From contig JBFICP010000052.1 of the NCBI GenBank assembly GCA_041581935.1, positions 1 to 16,371 of the forward strand: a DNA stretch of 16,371 nt. Reading direction: 5' to 3'. Made by a program: the position numbers and the translations under genes. The notes beneath the pieces are model-generated. The model did not search any database. It saw only the letters and a program-made list of their open reading frames with translations, and was not told the origin of the DNA. Source of the stretch: JAABYT01 sp041581935. GTDB lineage: Bacteria > Pseudomonadota > Gammaproteobacteria > HK1. This document shows positions 13,793 to 16,371 of this stretch, piece by piece; within the stretch, counting starts at the first letter, position 1, and each line of letters begins with the position of its first letter.

Positions 13793-15331
13793 ATGTCAGC
13801 TGCACCGCCAGATTGGTACGACCTTCTCATTATAGGGGGAGGCATCAACGGTGTCGGGATTGCCCGTGATGCTTCCGGACGTGGCCTTCGCGTGGCCCTC
13901 TGCGAAAAAGGCGATCTCGGTGGCGCCACCTCATCGGCGAGCAGCAAGCTCATTCACGGTGGGCTTCGTTACCTGGAGCATTTCGAGTTTCGATTGGTAC
14001 GCGAAGCTCTGGCCGAGCGAGAGGTGCTGCTCGCCATCGCGCCGCACATCGTGCGGCCCATGCGCTTCGTAATGCCTCACGTGCGCGAGCTCCGGCCCGC
14101 ATGGATGCTGCGCACGGGCCTGTTTCTCTATGATCACTTGAGCCGACGGGTGACGCTGCCGGGGTCACGAAGCGTCGATTTGTCGACCAGCGAATTCGGT
14201 ATCGGTTTGAAGCCGGAGTTCCGGCGTGGCTTTGTCTACTCCGATTGCTGGGTCGACGATGCGCGTTTGGTCGCGCTCAACGCGCGGGATGCCGCCGACC
14301 ATGGCGCACGCATACTCACCCGCACTCGATTCGAGTCCGCCGCACGCAACGGCGACGGTTGGCACGTCGTTCTCAAGGACAGCGTGGACGGCCGCCAAAC
14401 GCTTTTACGCGCACGTGTTCTCGTGAATGCCGCGGGTCCGTGGGTGACACGAACGCTCGAAGCGCTCCCGGACGCCGAGCAGCGCCATCGCCTGCGCCTC
14501 GTCAAGGGTAGCCATATCGTGGTGCCAAGGCTTATTGCGGGCGATCACGCCCTCATTGTTCAAAACGACGACGAACGGGTGGTATTCGTCACTCCGTTCG
14601 AGGAGGACTATTCGCTCATCGGAACCACCGATGTCGTCATCTCCGGAGACCCGGGCGCGATCAGCATAAGCGACGACGAGGTCGAGTATCTGTGTCGCGC
14701 CGTCAATCGCTACGTTTCGAAACCGATCCGGGCGAGCGACGTGGTCTGGAGCTATGCCGGCGTGCGCCCGTTGTTCGACGGCGGGGAACGTGAGGCCTCG
14801 CGCATCACCCGCGATTACGCCCTCGAGCTGGAAAACCACGAACGTGGCGCACCGATCCTCACAGTCTACGGTGGCAAGCTGACGACCTACCGCCGTCTGT
14901 CAGAGCGTGCCGTGGACAGGCTCTCGGCGTTGTTTCCGAATGCCGCATCGCCGTGGACGGCCCGCCGCCCGCTGCCCGGCGGCGCCCTGCCCGCAGGCGG
15001 GCTCGACGCGCTGGTGCGCGCGCTCGCCGAACAGGCTCCCACGATGACGGAGAGAGCCTTGAGGGCGCTCGTGCGACGCCACGGCAGCCTCGCTCGCCAG
15101 GTCCTGGCGGGCGCGCCCGCGGACGCCGGCCACAGCCGCCGCTTCGGTGCCGCACTGTATGCCTTCGAGGTCGACTATCTGGTGCGCCGGGAATGGGCCC
15201 GCTGCGTCGAGGATGTGGTGTGGCGGCGCACCAAGTCGGGATTGGGTCTGGACGCGGCCGCGCGCGAGAGCCTGGCCGAATACCTGAGACAAATCTCGCC
15301 CGTCTGCCAAGCGATCCCCGGCGAGCACTGA
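13793..15331 (+). CDS. glpD: Aerobic glycerol-3-phosphate dehydrogenase
   Basis: A 512-residue FAD flavoprotein, peripheral on the inner membrane, oxidising sn-glycerol-3-phosphate to dihydroxyacetone phosphate and passing electrons to quinone. Seen: the FAD dinucleotide motif IIGGGINGVGIARDA (13-27), the family signature ATSSASSKLIHGGLRYLEH (45-63), YSDCWVDDARLV, LVKGSHIVVPR, IIGTTDV-like LIGTTDV, and WSYAGVRPL, ending with a GlpD C-terminal domain (about residue 395 onward). It closely follows E. coli GlpD (501 aa). The C-terminal third is much richer in G and C than the middle of the window. No clear Shine-Dalgarno precedes ATG 13793, but the N-terminus aligns with the family, so the start is probably right. 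It completes a GDPD-to-central-metabolism route with the enzyme at 11018-11782. No glpK, glpF or glpR is nearby. Confidence 0.97.
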   Translation: MSAAPPDWYDLLIIGGGINGVGIARDASGRGLRVALCEKGDLGGATSSASSKLIHGGLRYLEHFEFRLVREALAEREVLLAIAPHIVRPMRFVMPHVRELRPAWMLRTGLFLYDHLSRRVTLPGSRSVDLSTSEFGIGLKPEFRRGFVYSDCWVDDARLVALNARDAADHGARILTRTRFESAARNGDGWHVVLKDSVDGRQTLLRARVLVNAAGPWVTRTLEALPDAEQRHRLRLVKGSHIVVPRLIAGDHALIVQNDDERVVFVTPFEEDYSLIGTTDVVISGDPGAISISDDEVEYLCRAVNRYVSKPIRASDVVWSYAGVRPLFDGGEREASRITRDYALELENHERGAPILTVYGGKLTTYRRLSERAVDRLSALFPNAASPWTARRPLPGGALPAGGLDALVRALAEQAPTMTERALRALVRRHGSLARQVLAGAPADAGHSRRFGAALYAFEVDYLVRREWARCVEDVVWRRTKSGLGLDAAARESLAEYLRQISPVCQAIPGEH

Positions 15332-15344
15332 TCGGCCGGCGCGC

Positions 15345-16371
15345 TCAGTCTTCGCCGCCTGTCCAATCGTCGAAGGCGTTGCGGGTGATTTCCGCGAGAT
15401 TTTCGAGGCCGCCATCGCGGCGAATGATGCGGCCGTCGCCGACATCGACGAGGTAGGCCCGCACCTCTGCACCGGACCCGGGCTTGGGCTCGTAGCCGTA
15501 AACGAGCACCCCGTCGGCGCCGAGCTCGCGCCCGAGCTCGCGCAACGCCCCCATGTGCGGCTCCTTGCTGACCGCATCGCCGCTCCACAGCGCCCCGGCG
15601 GAATTGACCGCGGCGTGATCGAAACCCCGCTGGTAGTACGAGTAAATCATGTCCAGCGACGAACGGCCGCGCAGAAAGTTGTGTGCGAACTCACTGATCT
15701 CGACGCTCACGCCCGGTCCCTCTTCGGCCGCCGTGGCACTCTGCCGACCCCAAAACGGCAGCACCGCGACGCGCCGGGGCGCACTCGCGGCTCGTGGCGG
15801 GACGGAACTCGCGGCGAGCGCGCTGTCGGAACCGGATGCCGACGGCCGCGGCGCCGAAACGGCGCTCAGCATCTTGCGTGCCAGCGCGATGCCGTCGTCA
15901 TCGGGCCGCACGGCCGACGCGGCTTCGAGATACTGTTGCGCCTGCTCGAACTCGCCGCTTCCGATGGCGGCATTGGCGAGCGTTACGTAGCGGCTGACGA
16001 TAATCTCCAGGCCGCGCGCGGCAGCGTCGTTGTCCGGCTCCAGAGCGAGCACCTGCTGATAACGCTCGAAGGCATTGTTGCCTGCCGGCGTCGTGAGACG
16101 CAGCGCGTCGACATCCGCGGAGGCCGTGCGCAGAAGCTCGCCGATCCGGTCATCGCGTGCCGAGGTCGGCGCTGGCGCGGCGACATTCGCGCCGGGAGGG
16201 CGCTCGGCATCGGACCGGTCGGGCATCAGATACGCACTCGCGACAATGCCGAGCACCACGACGGCGGCGGCGCCGATCCATACGAGGCGCGGCACGCGCC
16301 GGAGCTCGACCTTGTTCTCGCCGCGCAGTCCGGTCAGTGCACCGGAGGGCTTCGAGCTTTTGCGCGATTCC
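15345..16371 (-). CDS. Membrane-anchored TPR / TolB-FlgO-like domain protein, 5' end outside window
   Basis: The frame stays open to the window edge, giving at least 341 residues; the GTG at 16295 is probably internal, because the upstream in-frame codons encode a continuous Lys/Ser/Gly-rich stretch before it. Counting from the edge: residues 1-26 are basic and linker-like; about 29-48 form one membrane span (LVWIGAAAVVVLGIVASAYL); about 75-150 are TPR-like (FERYQQVLALEPDNDAAARG, EFEQAQQYLEAASAVRPDDD); then comes an Ala/Pro/Ser-rich linker; then a C-terminal domain starting RRVAVLPFWG with LGADGVLVYGYEP and VDVGDGRIIRRDGG, as in TolB-like/FlgO-like domains. In related architectures the cytoplasmic N-terminal part is a Ser/Thr kinase or winged-helix domain; here it is not visible. 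The gene is convergent with glpD, 13 bp apart. The specific role is unknown. Confidence 0.75.
   Translation of the reverse strand, partial: ESRKSSKPSGALTGLRGENKVELRRVPRLVWIGAAAVVVLGIVASAYLMPDRSDAERPPGANVAAPAPTSARDDRIGELLRTASADVDALRLTTPAGNNAFERYQQVLALEPDNDAAARGLEIIVSRYVTLANAAIGSGEFEQAQQYLEAASAVRPDDDGIALARKMLSAVSAPRPSASGSDSALAASSVPPRAASAPRRVAVLPFWGRQSATAAEEGPGVSVEISEFAHNFLRGRSSLDMIYSYYQRGFDHAAVNSAGALWSGDAVSKEPHMGALRELGRELGADGVLVYGYEPKPGSGAEVRAYLVDVGDGRIIRRDGGLENLAEITRNAFDDWTGGED

Overview
This is a chromosomal stretch of a GC-rich proteobacterium, most likely an environmental gammaproteobacterium. That placement rests on the E. coli-type isocitrate dehydrogenase, quinone oxidoreductase and GlpD proteins read by eye; no 16S rRNA or other phylogenetic marker is present. 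It is gene-dense, with 13 complete genes and a partial gene at each end. I saw no rRNA, tRNA, CRISPR array, insertion sequence or integrase.

Layout. (1) 1-2663, housekeeping: 3' part of icd (+), a 13-bp-arm inverted repeat, qor (-), and a small TPR protein (+). (2) 2664-2896: a non-coding gap. (3) 2897-6426, a tight forward operon: FMN split-barrel (PNPOx-like) protein, gamma-carbonic-anhydrase-like protein, class III PLP enzyme resembling glutamate-1-semialdehyde aminomutase, and an M20 deacetylase resembling ArgE. Two junctions overlap (ATGA and GTGA-type) and the third gap is 7 bp. (4) 11782 down to 6411, a reverse-strand run of five genes: cytoplasmic glycerophosphodiesterase, PhnW (2-aminoethylphosphonate transaminase), DUF47/PhoU-like regulator, PiT phosphate permease, class I/II aminotransferase. 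Its 3' end overlaps the 3' end of the forward operon by 16 bp. (5) 11938-12909: a secreted PhnD-like binding protein, divergent from the five-gene run. (6) 12950-13756 (-): a HAD-IIB phosphatase. (7) 13793-15331 (+): aerobic glycerol-3-phosphate dehydrogenase. (8) 15345 to the window end (-): a membrane-anchored protein with TPR-like repeats and a TolB/FlgO-like domain, whose 5' end lies outside the window.

How the genes may work together. The shared theme from about 9.1 to 15.3 kb is phosphorus: capture of a phosphonate-like ligand (PhnD-like), transamination of 2-aminoethylphosphonate (PhnW), phosphate uptake and its regulator (PiT and DUF47), and phosphodiester breakdown to glycerol-3-phosphate (GDPD) followed by oxidation (GlpD). 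The usual next enzymes after PhnW (PhnX, or PhnY plus PhnA) are absent here, as are the PhnC and PhnE transporter subunits. Three fold-type-I PLP enzymes of three different classes lie within about 7 kb, beside an M20 amidohydrolase. I read this as a candidate organophosphonate or amino-compound salvage locus with at least one unassigned route. That interpretation is inference; the individual family assignments are mostly solid.
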